Under the pieces are notes generated by a model. The model ran no database searches. It was not told where the DNA came from and saw only the letters and a program-made list of their open reading frames with translations. A stretch of DNA of 64,000 nt, taken from positions 682,001 through 746,000 of the forward strand of contig CAXXDH010000003.1 of NCBI GenBank assembly GCA_963677785.2. The letters are read 5' to 3'. Positions 26,268 to 35,903 of this stretch are shown here, piece after piece (position 1 is the first letter of the stretch; every line of letters starts with the position of its first letter). Both the position numbers and the translations under genes were made by a program. This DNA is from G963665495 sp963677785. Lineage in GTDB: Bacteria > Desulfobacterota > Desulfovibrionia > Desulfovibrionales > Desulfovibrionaceae.

Positions 26268-26534
26268 CTATGCAGCATCTATCTTTGTCAGAAGCTCTTC
26301 AATTCGGGATTCCACTTCCTCAAGCTTCTGATTGGACTGCAAAAGATCGTCCGCCAGCCCAAGGGCCAGAAAAATAAGCAGTTTTTCCTTACTGATCTGC
26401 ATTTCACCCGAGCCGCCCAGACGCCGGTATTGTTCTTCTATCAAATGCCTGGCGTCGTCAACCCGTTTCTGGTCCGCCTCAGCTTTGAACGCTACATCGA
26501 GTCCCAGAATATTCAGCTGAAAGCTTGTTGGCAT
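26268..26534 (-). CDS. zapA: Cell division protein ZapA
   Basis: This 88-residue protein has the ZapA N-terminal fold (FQLNILGLDVAFKAEADQKR, VDDARHLIEEQYRRLG) and a C-terminal helix for dimer or tetramer coiled coil (LLQSNQKLEEVESRIEELLT). ZapA crosslinks FtsZ filaments at mid-cell. It follows a ZapB-like coiled-coil gene by six bases, and the pair is probably co-transcribed downstream of glmU. Confidence 0.93.
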   Translation of the reverse strand: MPTSFQLNILGLDVAFKAEADQKRVDDARHLIEEQYRRLGGSGEMQISKEKLLIFLALGLADDLLQSNQKLEEVESRIEELLTKIDAA

Positions 26535-26540
26535 GCTACA

Positions 26541-26774
26541 TTAAGAGCCTTGCTCGGTGACTTCTAATTTCTTCAACAGGGTATCTATTCGTTCGACAAC
26601 TGCGGACTTGTCCGCCTGCTCTTTTTCAAGCTGCTCTTTCAGTTGCTGATTTTCAAGCTTCAGGGACTCCAGCCCTGCAAGTTCGGATTGCAGACGATCC
26701 TTTTCCGATTTCAATGCAATAATATCGGCCAGTAAACCATCAATTTTGGCTTCGAGTCTATCGAGTATTTCCAT
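26541..26774 (-). CDS. Short coiled-coil protein, ZapB-like
   Basis: This 77-residue protein is one continuous predicted coiled coil rich in L, E and K (LDRLEAKIDGLLADIIALKS, LENQQLKEQLEKEQADKSAV). Length, composition and position directly before zapA match the ZapB-type partner that links ZapA/FtsZ to the nucleoid. Sequence identity in this family is weak, so the call rests on context. An AGGAG site lies about 13 bases before the ATG, which is rather far. Confidence 0.7.
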   Translation of the reverse strand: MEILDRLEAKIDGLLADIIALKSEKDRLQSELAGLESLKLENQQLKEQLEKEQADKSAVVERIDTLLKKLEVTEQGS

Positions 26775-26805
26775 TTGATTATAATAACTCCTAACCAGAA
26801 TAAAA

Positions 26806-28188
26806 TCAAGACTTCACGCGTTTCAGATTGGTTTGGCGCGCCCTGGCAACGGCAAGTCCTTTATCGGGAACATCTTCTGTAATTACGGAACCGGCGCCAA
26901 CGAGAACGCCCTTACCAAGGGTAACCGGTGCAACAAAGGCAGAGTTGCTGCCGATAAACGAATTTTCGCCGATGACCGTTTGGTGTTTGTTTTTGCCGTC
27001 GTAATTGCACGTTATGGTTCCTGCCCCGATATTGGTGTGCGCGCCGATCCGTGCATCGCCGATGTACGTCAGATGGTTGGCTTTGACACCGGGCTCAAGT
27101 ACAGACTTCTTCACTTCCACGAAATTTCCGACCTGAGCTCCCGTCTCCAGGACGGCATCTGGACGCAAACGGCCGTATGGTCCGACTCTGCAGTCTTCTC
27201 CCACTGAAGCACGTTCCAACATGCTGAACGATTTGATCACCGCTCCCGCCTTGACAACACTATCGCGAATCACCGTGTGCGATTCAATGACGGCTCCGCT
27301 GCTGATCTTGCTGCAGCCGTAGATCTCGCACGGACCTGTCAAGTTTACGCCTTTATCCAGATGAACGCCAGGACCAATGCGTACGGATTCCGGCGACCGG
27401 ATGATGCAGCCGGAATGCAGCAGATTGTCGACAATGCCGTACTGGATATATTTTTCGGCCTCGATCAGCTCGAAAGGTGTGTTTATGCCCATTAAACGGG
27501 GGTCATTACCGGCACAAACCCCCTCCACCCGCAAGCCCTGGGCCACGGCCAGTGCGACCAGATCCGTAATATAATATTCGCCGCTTTTATTATCATTGGT
27601 CAGTTTCTCCAGCAAAGGAGAAACCGCGTCCATTTTCAACCAGTAGATACCAGCGTTAATCTCACTGGGTTCGGGGCCCCAGCGATTCGGGTCGTAATCC
27701 TTTGCCTCGACTATGGCGGCCACACGCGCGGTATCGGCATTTCTCACCACCCGACCGTACGCCCCAGGGTCATCGAGTTTGAGTGTGAGAAAAGCCAGAT
27801 CCGCATCGGCTTCTTTTGCCCTGGCCTGAAACATCCGTATGAGTTCTTCTGTGATCAGCGGCGTGTCGCCGTTCAAAACAATAAGTGTTTTCAGATTGGC
27901 CGTACAGAGGGTCTCCCAGGAAACCTGCAAGGCGTGTCCGGTGCCGAGTTGTTCTTCCTGCAGAATCCAGGAACTTTGATTGCGCTCTGGAAAAGACTGT
28001 TTGACCATTTCCCAGTGGTGACCGACGACGGTCCAGACTCTGTCGGTATAATGTGCGTCCAGCGCGGAATAAATATACCGCAACATGGGTTCTTCCAATA
28101 ATTCCTGCAATACTTTCGGCCGGTTGGAATGCATCCGAGTCCCTTTTCCCGCCGCCAGTATAAGAACACCCTGTGCGTCTTGCGTCAT
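26806..28188 (-). CDS. glmU: Bifunctional GlmU: UDP-GlcNAc pyrophosphorylase / glucosamine-1-P acetyltransferase
   Basis: This 460-residue cytosolic enzyme makes UDP-GlcNAc, the precursor of peptidoglycan and lipid A. The N-terminal uridylyltransferase has the LILAAGKGTRMHSNRPKVLQ signature and NGDTPLIT. The C-terminal left-handed beta-helix has hexapeptide repeats and the acetyltransferase region NFVEVKKS, NHLTYIGDARIG, AGTITCNYDG. The ATG at 28188 is preferred over an in-frame TTG two codons upstream because GAGG lies six bases before it. It follows the atpC terminator. Confidence 0.97.
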   Translation of the reverse strand: MTQDAQGVLILAAGKGTRMHSNRPKVLQELLEEPMLRYIYSALDAHYTDRVWTVVGHHWEMVKQSFPERNQSSWILQEEQLGTGHALQVSWETLCTANLKTLIVLNGDTPLITEELIRMFQARAKEADADLAFLTLKLDDPGAYGRVVRNADTARVAAIVEAKDYDPNRWGPEPSEINAGIYWLKMDAVSPLLEKLTNDNKSGEYYITDLVALAVAQGLRVEGVCAGNDPRLMGINTPFELIEAEKYIQYGIVDNLLHSGCIIRSPESVRIGPGVHLDKGVNLTGPCEIYGCSKISSGAVIESHTVIRDSVVKAGAVIKSFSMLERASVGEDCRVGPYGRLRPDAVLETGAQVGNFVEVKKSVLEPGVKANHLTYIGDARIGAHTNIGAGTITCNYDGKNKHQTVIGENSFIGSNSAFVAPVTLGKGVLVGAGSVITEDVPDKGLAVARARQTNLKRVKS

Positions 28189-28218
28189 GGTCAACCTCGC
28201 AACATCCGTTATAAATGA

Positions 28219-28248
28219 AAAAAGCAGGCCGCGAGCGGCCTGCTTTTT
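28219..28248 (-). terminator. Rho-independent terminator of the atp operon
   Basis: A near-perfect stem, AAAAAGCAGGCCGC and GCGGCCTGCTTTTT with a 2-base centre, lies just after atpC. On the minus strand the GC-rich arm is followed by at least five T. The A-run on the other side would also allow termination in the opposite direction. Confidence 0.85.
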
Positions 28249-28291
28249 GGGAGCTTAAGCGTAAACTCAAGCCTCGGTGGTTATGCCGCGA

Positions 28292-28702
28292 TCAGGCAGC
28301 AGCCCCGCCACCGGCTTTGAGCCGCATTATAGCACGTTGCATCGCAGCCTGAGCGCGTGCAAAGTCTACTTTTTCCTTTTGTTGTTGGAGCCTTTCTTCA
28401 GCTCTCTGCTTGGCCTTTCTCGCCCGTTCAATGTCGATCTCCTCGGCTTTTTCCGCACTTTCCGCCAAGATGGTGATCTTGTTGTCGGAAACATCGGCAA
28501 AACCGCCGGACACGAACACGTAGCTGACGTTGCCGCCCTTTTTATAATACAAATTGCCTATCTGCAATGCAGAAAGGAACGGTATATGATTGGGCAGTAC
28601 GCCGAACTCGCCTTCGTACCCCGGAGCACCGATATAATCAACGGTCTCGCTAAGGACAAGCTTGTCCGGAGTCACGATCTCGAGTTTCAAGGATTTTTCC
28701 AT
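28292..28702 (-). CDS. atpC: ATP synthase F1 epsilon subunit
   Basis: This 136-residue protein is the epsilon (rotor, regulatory) subunit of F1. The N-terminal beta-sandwich carries LKLEIVTPDKLVLSETVDYI, GAPGYEGEFGVLPNHIPFLS, then VFVSGGFADVSDNKITILAE. The C-terminal helical hairpin (ERARKAKQRAEERLQQQKEK) can extend to inhibit ATP hydrolysis. It is the last gene of the operon, 20 bases after atpD, and is followed by a terminator. Confidence 0.97.
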   Translation of the reverse strand: MEKSLKLEIVTPDKLVLSETVDYIGAPGYEGEFGVLPNHIPFLSALQIGNLYYKKGGNVSYVFVSGGFADVSDNKITILAESAEKAEEIDIERARKAKQRAEERLQQQKEKVDFARAQAAMQRAIMRLKAGGGAAA

Positions 28703-28722
28703 TCCAGTCTCCTGGTAGGCGA

Positions 28723-30126
28723 TTAAGCTTCTTTAGCTCTTTCAATAACTTCCTCAATGCCGCCAGTCATGTAGAAAGCGCCTTCAGGAATATCATCATG
28801 ATCGCCGTTCAGAATGGCCCGGAACCCCTTGATGGTGTCCTCGAGTTTGACATAGCGACCGGCAACACCAGTGAACTGTTCGGCAACGTGGAAGGGCTGC
28901 GACAGGAAACGCTGGATTTTTCTGGCACGAGCAACCGTCAGTTTATCTTCGTCGGAGAGTTCGTCCATACCGAGAATGGCGATGATATCCTGCAGGTCTT
29001 TGTACTTCTGGAGCACGGACTGCACTTCGCGGGCCGTACCGTAGTGCTCAGCGCCGAGAACGTTGGGATCCAGAATACGGGAAGTGGAGTCGAGCGGATC
29101 CACCGCGGGGTAAATGCCCAGCTCGGCGATCTGACGGGAAAGAACGAGCGTACCGTCAAGGTGCGAGAAGGTGGTTGCCGGTGCGGGGTCGGTAAGGTCA
29201 TCAGCAGGGACGTAAACGGCCTGAACCGATGTGATCGAACCCTTTTTGGTGGAAGTAATACGTTCCTGCAGCGCACCAAGGTCGGTACCCAAAGTCGGCT
29301 GGTAACCAACTGCGGAAGGCATACGTCCGAGCAGGGCGGAAACCTCGGAACCGGCCTGGGTAAAACGGAAGATGTTGTCGATGAAGAGCAGCACGTCCTG
29401 GCCTTCTTCATCACGGAAGTATTCTGCGCTGGCCAAAGCGGTCAAACCAACACGAGCACGGGCTCCTGGAGGTTCGTTCATCTGGCCGTAAATAAGTCCG
29501 GCTTTCTCAAGAACGCCGGCGTCTTTCATTTCGTGGTAAAGGTCGTTTCCTTCACGGGTACGCTCACCAACACCGGCGAACACGGAAATACCACCGTGCT
29601 GTTTGGCGATGTTGTTGATGAGCTCCATGAGAATAACCGTCTTGCCAACACCGGCGCCGCCGAACAGTCCCATTTTGCCGCCCTTGGGGAAGGGGATGAG
29701 CAAGTCGACAACTTTTACGCCGGTTTCGAGCAGTTCAACAGAAGTGCTCTGCTCGGTGAACTCAGGTGCGGCGCGGTGAATCGGCAGGGATTTTTCCGCG
29801 TTGATGGGGCCCAGTTCGTCCACAGGACGACCGATAACGTTCATGATCCGGCCAAGAGCAGCGTGGCCGACGGGAACCATGATGGGGTTGCCGGTGTCGG
29901 TGGCTTCCATGCCGCGTACCAGACCTTCGGTGGCGTCCATGGCGATGGTGCGCACAACGTTGTCGCCAAGGTGCTGGGCAACTTCGCAGATCAGATCGGG
30001 CGCATCTGTGTTGTTGGGGTTTTTGATCTCGAGCGCGTTGAAAATATTGGGCAATTTACCCGGCTCGAACTCGACGTCGACAACGGCGCCGATGACCTGA
30101 ACAATTTTACCTACATTGGCACTCAT
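28723..30126 (-). CDS. atpD: ATP synthase F1 beta subunit
   Basis: This 467-residue catalytic subunit has P-loop GGAGVGKTVILMELI, catalytic-glutamate region GVGERTREGNDLYHEM, ALLGRMPSAVGYQPTL, and the C-terminal DELSDEDKLTV region (DELSEED-like, near 395). Length and motifs are normal. A GGGAG site lies nine bases before the ATG. It lies between atpG and atpC in the standard order. Confidence 0.98.
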   Translation of the reverse strand: MSANVGKIVQVIGAVVDVEFEPGKLPNIFNALEIKNPNNTDAPDLICEVAQHLGDNVVRTIAMDATEGLVRGMEATDTGNPIMVPVGHAALGRIMNVIGRPVDELGPINAEKSLPIHRAAPEFTEQSTSVELLETGVKVVDLLIPFPKGGKMGLFGGAGVGKTVILMELINNIAKQHGGISVFAGVGERTREGNDLYHEMKDAGVLEKAGLIYGQMNEPPGARARVGLTALASAEYFRDEEGQDVLLFIDNIFRFTQAGSEVSALLGRMPSAVGYQPTLGTDLGALQERITSTKKGSITSVQAVYVPADDLTDPAPATTFSHLDGTLVLSRQIAELGIYPAVDPLDSTSRILDPNVLGAEHYGTAREVQSVLQKYKDLQDIIAILGMDELSDEDKLTVARARKIQRFLSQPFHVAEQFTGVAGRYVKLEDTIKGFRAILNGDHDDIPEGAFYMTGGIEEVIERAKEA

Positions 30127-30144
30127 AGTAATTTTGCTCCCTTA

Positions 30145-31026
30145 TTATCCTTTCAGCGCCTCAGCGCCGCCCACGATATCCATGAGTTCAGTGGTGATGG
30201 CGGTCTGACGGGTCTTGTTGTAGATCTGCGTCAGGCTGCTGATCATGTCGTCGCACGCTCTGGTGGCATTATCCATGGCAGCCATGCGTGCGGCATGTTC
30301 GCTTGCAGAGGTATCAAGCATGCCGCGGTAGATCTGCACTTTGATGAAGCGCGGCAGCAATTCGGCCAGCAAGCCGATGACATCAGGTTCATAGATGTAC
30401 TCGGTGGCGCTGAAGGCTTCTTCCTCTTCTTCCGCGCCGGCTTGCGAACCGATGGGTAGGATAGTTTTAACAACGGGCTCCTGTCTGACCATGCTGATGA
30501 ATTCGCCGAAGATCAGAATGACCTCGTCCGCCTCGCCTTCGAGATAGGCATTGATCACATCAAGACCAATGCTGTTGGCAAGGGCGAAATCGTAATTGGT
30601 CATTTCACCCGCCATGTCTTTGCTGATCTCGAATTCGGACTTTTTGAAAACGTCGCGGCCTCTTTTGCCCAGGCAGAAAAACTTGACGTTTTTGCCTTCG
30701 GCTTTTTTTTCTTGGGCGACTTTATTCGCTGCCTTGATCAGATTGACGTTGAAACTTCCGCACAAACCACGGTCGGATGTGACCAAAACAATACAAACGT
30801 TTTGGATTTCCTCGCGTGTTTCCAACAGGGGATGTGCGGATTCATCTGCCTTTCCCGCAAGATCACCCAGCATTTCATAGAACTTGTCCGCGTAGGGGCG
30901 GAAGCGTTCTATGCGGCCCTGGGCCGTACGCATCTTTGCCGAGGCCACCATGTTCATGGCCTTGGTGATCTGCTTGGTTTTTTTGACTCCAGTTATCTTA
31001 GCCTGGACGTCTTTAAGAGATGCCAT
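30145..31026 (-). CDS. atpG: ATP synthase F1 gamma subunit
   Basis: This 293-residue central stalk protein has two long terminal helices: N-terminal LKDVQAKITGVKKTKQITKA (with NMVASAKMRTAQ), and C-terminal RMAAMDNATRACDDMISSLT (with NKTRQTAITTELMDIV). The Rossmann-like centre includes LVTSDRGLCGSFNVNLI. A strong AAGGAGG site precedes the ATG. It rotates within the alpha3beta3 hexamer. Confidence 0.97.
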   Translation of the reverse strand: MASLKDVQAKITGVKKTKQITKAMNMVASAKMRTAQGRIERFRPYADKFYEMLGDLAGKADESAHPLLETREEIQNVCIVLVTSDRGLCGSFNVNLIKAANKVAQEKKAEGKNVKFFCLGKRGRDVFKKSEFEISKDMAGEMTNYDFALANSIGLDVINAYLEGEADEVILIFGEFISMVRQEPVVKTILPIGSQAGAEEEEEAFSATEYIYEPDVIGLLAELLPRFIKVQIYRGMLDTSASEHAARMAAMDNATRACDDMISSLTQIYNKTRQTAITTELMDIVGGAEALKG

Positions 31027-31043
31027 CCATTACCTCCTTTGGC

Positions 31044-32552
<1,509 letters not shown>

Positions 32553-32556
32553 GGCC

Positions 32557-33108
32557 CTATTCACCCCTCTTGATGTTTTCTTTCAATATTTCAAGCTGCG
32601 CCCGCAAACTTGCATCCATGATGTTGTCGCCCACTTTAAGCACCACGCCTCCGAGAATGGATTTGTCGATGCCGAAATCGAGCACGAGTTTGCGGCCGGT
32701 CTGCTTTTCGAGCTTGGCTTTAAGGTCTTTTTGTTTGGCTGCTGCAAGCTTGACGGCTGTGACCAGTTCGCCGCGCACAACGCCTTGTTCGGCGTCGAGC
32801 AACGTACTGAATACGGCTTCGATATCGGGCAAAACCCCCAGCCGTTCCTTATCAGCGAGCAGACGGCAGAAGTTGGCGACGATGTTGCCGATTTCAAGCT
32901 TGGCAATCAATTTGTCGAGTACACCTTTTTTTTCTTCCACAGAAAAAATCGGGTTGCGAAACATGCGCAGCAGCTGTGGCGCTGTTGAAAGGCTCTCAGC
33001 CAGCTGCGCCAAATCCTTACCGTAGGTCTCGAGCGCTTTTGGTCCTTCTTCCTTGCCGATGGCGAAGAGCGCCCGGGCGTACCTGCGTGCAACTACGTTC
33101 CCGGTCAA
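32557..33108 (-). CDS. atpH: ATP synthase delta subunit
   Basis: This 183-residue peripheral stalk subunit (OSCP type) starts TGNVVARRYARALFAIGKEE and has the C-terminal LDFGIDKSILGGVVLKVGDN segment of the family. The start is a TTG inside a four-base TTGA overlap with the atpF stop, with AAAGGTGG upstream, which indicates translational coupling. It connects the b-subunit stalk to the top of F1. Confidence 0.95.
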   Translation of the reverse strand: MTGNVVARRYARALFAIGKEEGPKALETYGKDLAQLAESLSTAPQLLRMFRNPIFSVEEKKGVLDKLIAKLEIGNIVANFCRLLADKERLGVLPDIEAVFSTLLDAEQGVVRGELVTAVKLAAAKQKDLKAKLEKQTGRKLVLDFGIDKSILGGVVLKVGDNIMDASLRAQLEILKENIKRGE

Positions 33109-33677
33109 TTGAACACCACCTTTGTTAAGTATTTTTCAACGAGCTTTTCATGCTCTTCCTTCGTCAGCTTGTCCTTGAGCATTTTTTCGGCGGATGCAAC
33201 GACCAGGTCTGCCAGTTCCGCGCGGATGCCTTCGATGGCGTAACGCGCTTCCTGCTCTGCGGTCTGCTTGGCCTGAGCAGTGATCTGATCGGCTTGAGTT
33301 TTGGCCTTTTCAATAATGGACGTCTTCAGAGCCTCTCCCTGCGCCTTGTACTCCGCCAAGATGGTGGCGCGCTCCTGCTCCATGTTCGCAATGCCCTGTT
33401 CCACTTCCTGGAGCTTGTCCTGGGCATCTTTCTTGCGTTTGTCGAGATCCGCAAGTTCGTTTTCGATGTTGTCGCGTCTGGAGCCGAAAAAAGCCTTGAT
33501 CTTTTTGCCGGCGGCAAACCAAATGATTGCGACCACGATCACAAAGTTGACGCAACGATACAAAAAGTTCATCCAGATGTTGTACCCCTCGTGTTCTCCA
33601 CCAGAGGATGCCCATGCCGTTGCGGCAAGGAGAAGCAGTATCCCCACCGCGAATACAACTGTGCGAAATTTTTTCAA
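33105..33677 (-). CDS. atpF: ATP synthase F0 b subunit
   Basis: This 190-residue stator subunit begins with a TTG start behind a strong AGGAGGG site. A signal-like hydrophobic N-terminus (VVFAVGILLLLAATAWASSG) precedes the usual membrane helix (FVIVVAIIWFAAGKKIKAFF), so the protein has two hydrophobic stretches; this extra N-terminal segment is seen in b subunits of related sulfate reducers. The rest is a long coiled coil (LDKRKKDAQDKLQEVEQGIA). It pairs with the b' subunit encoded 27 bases upstream. Confidence 0.93.
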   Translation of the reverse strand: MKKFRTVVFAVGILLLLAATAWASSGGEHEGYNIWMNFLYRCVNFVIVVAIIWFAAGKKIKAFFGSRRDNIENELADLDKRKKDAQDKLQEVEQGIANMEQERATILAEYKAQGEALKTSIIEKAKTQADQITAQAKQTAEQEARYAIEGIRAELADLVVASAEKMLKDKLTKEEHEKLVEKYLTKVVFN

Positions 33678-33704
33678 TTCAAATCCCTCCTCAACTCCGT
33701 TTCA

Positions 33705-34121
33705 CTACCCGAGAATCTTGGCCGTTGCCTCTTTGGCGTAGCTGTCGATCTTGCCCTTCAGGTCGGTCATGGCAGCGTCGACTTGCTTCTTAATATCCTC
33801 ACGTGCAGCCCCAAGGGTCTTTTGCGCCTCCTTGTAAGCAGCATCGATTATGGACTTTTCTTCATCGGTAGCCGCGTCCTTCACCGCAATGCGCTGATCG
33901 GTACCGGCCTTCCTCGCCTCAGCAAGGGCCTCCTCATAATTTTTCAGCTTGTCCTGGGCCGAAGCGGAAAACTGCTCTGCTTCCGTGACCATTTTTCCTA
34001 TGGTCTCGGACCGCTGCGCAATAATCTTGCGAATCGGCTTGATAAGCATGAAGTTGAGAATGATGAGAATCAAGACAAAGTTAATCAATTGCACGACTAA
34101 GGTAATGTCCAGGTCAATCAT
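33705..34121 (-). CDS. ATP synthase F0 b' subunit
   Basis: This 138-residue protein has one N-terminal membrane helix (LDITLVVQLINFVLILIILN), then MLIKPIRKIIAQRSETIGKM and a charged amphipathic coiled coil to the end. That is the layout of a b/b' stator subunit. The ATG at 34121 was chosen because the membrane helix begins a few residues later; longer in-frame starts add 50 unrelated residues. A b plus b' pair is typical of photosynthetic bacteria and deltaproteobacteria. The a and c subunit genes are not in this operon. Confidence 0.9.
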   Translation of the reverse strand: MIDLDITLVVQLINFVLILIILNFMLIKPIRKIIAQRSETIGKMVTEAEQFSASAQDKLKNYEEALAEARKAGTDQRIAVKDAATDEEKSIIDAAYKEAQKTLGAAREDIKKQVDAAMTDLKGKIDSYAKEATAKILG

Positions 34122-34242
34122 GGTAGGTGCCCATCCTGAGGTTGTGAATTTTTGATCAAAATCAACGCGGCAATAGCTTTTTTTAGGCTGCCTGTCAAAG
34201 CCTTTTTTATCCCAAACCAGTGTATAAAGGCGCAAAAGCGGG

Positions 34243-34698
34243 CTAGGAATGCGCTTTTTCAGCCCCGCCATCCAAGGCCTCGGGATGCTGATCCGCTATG
34301 GCTTTCTTGGTTTTTTCGAGCAATTTTTCATTTTTTTGGGGAACTTCTTTTTCAATTTTTGCGCTGGACTGCAACTGATTCATACTCACCTGTCCTTCCA
34401 GAACCGCTCCTTCCTCTATCACCAGGCAAGGCGTGTTCATGCTGCCCTGCAGATTGCCGGTTTTGTGAATGACAACTTTTTTGGCGGCCTGAATTTCTCC
34501 TTCAAAACAACCGCTCAGAATCAGCTGCCCCACCTGGACCTGTCCCTGGACTTTGGCCTCTTTACCGACAATCAGCGTTCCTTCGGATTTGATCTCCCCT
34601 GTAAAATTCCCATCAATCCGGACCGACCCTTCAAAGAAAAGCTTGCCCTGATAATTGGTGCCAGCGCCGAGAAAGGCGTTAATTTCGTCTTTGGCCAT
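34243..34698 (-). CDS. Bactofilin (polymer-forming cytoskeletal protein)
   Basis: This 151-residue protein has a central right-handed beta-helix built from short repeats (GKLFFEGSVRIDGNFTGEI, SEGTLIVGKEAKVQGQVQV, LILSGCFEGEIQAAKKVVI, GNLQGSMNTPCLVIEEGAVL), the hallmark of bactofilins. Both ends are disordered and charged (tail KIEKEVPQKNEKLLEKTKKA). Bactofilins polymerise without nucleotide and organise cell-wall enzymes. An AAGGAG site precedes the ATG. Its place between rodA and the atp genes ties it to the elongation block. Confidence 0.92.
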   Translation of the reverse strand: MAKDEINAFLGAGTNYQGKLFFEGSVRIDGNFTGEIKSEGTLIVGKEAKVQGQVQVGQLILSGCFEGEIQAAKKVVIHKTGNLQGSMNTPCLVIEEGAVLEGQVSMNQLQSSAKIEKEVPQKNEKLLEKTKKAIADQHPEALDGGAEKAHS

Positions 34699-34757
34699 GC
34701 TGCGCTCCTTGTCTAACGTGTTGAACTCCGCGGCCGCCTTCGGACCGATAACGGGTT

Positions 34758-35873
34758 TTAAATGCTTTTAAAGACGTATCTGCGCATGGAAACATTCAGT
34801 ACCAGGCCGATCAGGATAAAATTCACCAAAGTGGTGCTTCCTCCATAGCTAAGAAACGGAAGCGGGATACCAACTGCCGGCAACAAACGTAACACCATGC
34901 CCATATTGATAAAAATCTGCCAGAAAAAATAAAAGAACACGCCTGCCGCAAGAAAACTGCCGAATCTGTCCTTGGCGTCCCTGGCAGTTGCGAAAATACT
35001 CATCAAAAAGAAACTATAGAATGCGAGCAATGTCATGCATCCGACAAAGCCCCATTCCTCGCCGAAAACAGCAACCGCAAAATCCGTATGCTTTTCCGGC
35101 AAAAAACGCAGCTGGCTTTGTGAGCCCGCAAGATAGCCTTTTCCCCACATGCCGCCGGATCCTATGGCGATGAGAGCCTGCTTGACGTTCCAGCCACCGC
35201 CATGCGGATCGCTCGCAGGGTCCAGGAACGAGGTGATGCGTCTTTTCTGGTACTCTTCCATGAAAAACCAGGACAGGGGCACCAGCAGCGGACCGACCAC
35301 CAGCAGCGTTTTCAGGACACGAGCTGTTAACCCCCTGTACAGGATGATACCACCCAATAGCAAGAGGAGGTTCAGCGCGGACCCCAGGTCAGGCTGCATT
35401 TTGATCAGCCCCGCGGGTACGGTCCCCACGCCCATAACGAAAAACAGCCCGGCCCACCCGAGTTTTTCCGATTTGGCCGATAGTATCTTGGCCCCGATGA
35501 TCAGAATGCTGATCTTGGCCACTTCCGTTGGCTGAAAATTGAAAAAACCAAAAGAGAGCCAGCGCTTGGCGCCGTAAATCGTCACACCCCACAACGGAAC
35601 CGCGGCCAGCAGCAGGATAGTGACGATAAACGCGGGCCAGGCGAGCTGCTTGAGCTGGTTGTAGTCGATGCACATGGTAACCAGCATGCCTCCCAGGCCC
35701 ACCAGTCCCCAGTACAATTGCTTCTGAAAATACGGGTTGACGATATAGCTGGATTCCAGCCGGATATGGCTGGCCGAGTACAGATTGAGCAACCCCACGC
35801 CGAACAGTGCCAACGTCAGACCGAGCAGCACCCAGTTCATGTGGGTAAAAAGACGTTTATCTACTTGCGGCAT
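34758..35873 (-). CDS. rodA: RodA, SEDS peptidoglycan glycosyltransferase
   Basis: This 371-residue protein has ten membrane segments of the SEDS family, which polymerise lipid II during elongation together with PBP2. Landmarks are YGAKRWLSFGFFNFQPTEVA, IKMQPDLGSALNLLLLLGGI with the conserved aspartate region, GYLAGSQSQLRFLPEKHTDF, and the C-terminal VGIPLPFLSYGGSTTL. It follows mrdA by 30 bases on the same strand, as in E. coli mrdAB. Confidence 0.97.
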   Translation of the reverse strand: MPQVDKRLFTHMNWVLLGLTLALFGVGLLNLYSASHIRLESSYIVNPYFQKQLYWGLVGLGGMLVTMCIDYNQLKQLAWPAFIVTILLLAAVPLWGVTIYGAKRWLSFGFFNFQPTEVAKISILIIGAKILSAKSEKLGWAGLFFVMGVGTVPAGLIKMQPDLGSALNLLLLLGGIILYRGLTARVLKTLLVVGPLLVPLSWFFMEEYQKRRITSFLDPASDPHGGGWNVKQALIAIGSGGMWGKGYLAGSQSQLRFLPEKHTDFAVAVFGEEWGFVGCMTLLAFYSFFLMSIFATARDAKDRFGSFLAAGVFFYFFWQIFINMGMVLRLLPAVGIPLPFLSYGGSTTLVNFILIGLVLNVSMRRYVFKSI

Positions 35874-35903
35874 GTAATCCTGATCCGATGTGTTTCTGAC
35901 GGG

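Noticed and set aside
28798..30459. Very long plus-strand open frame opposite atpD and atpG
   Set aside because: The opposite strand encodes textbook ATP synthase beta and gamma subunits. The plus frame has no recognisable domain and reflects codon bias.
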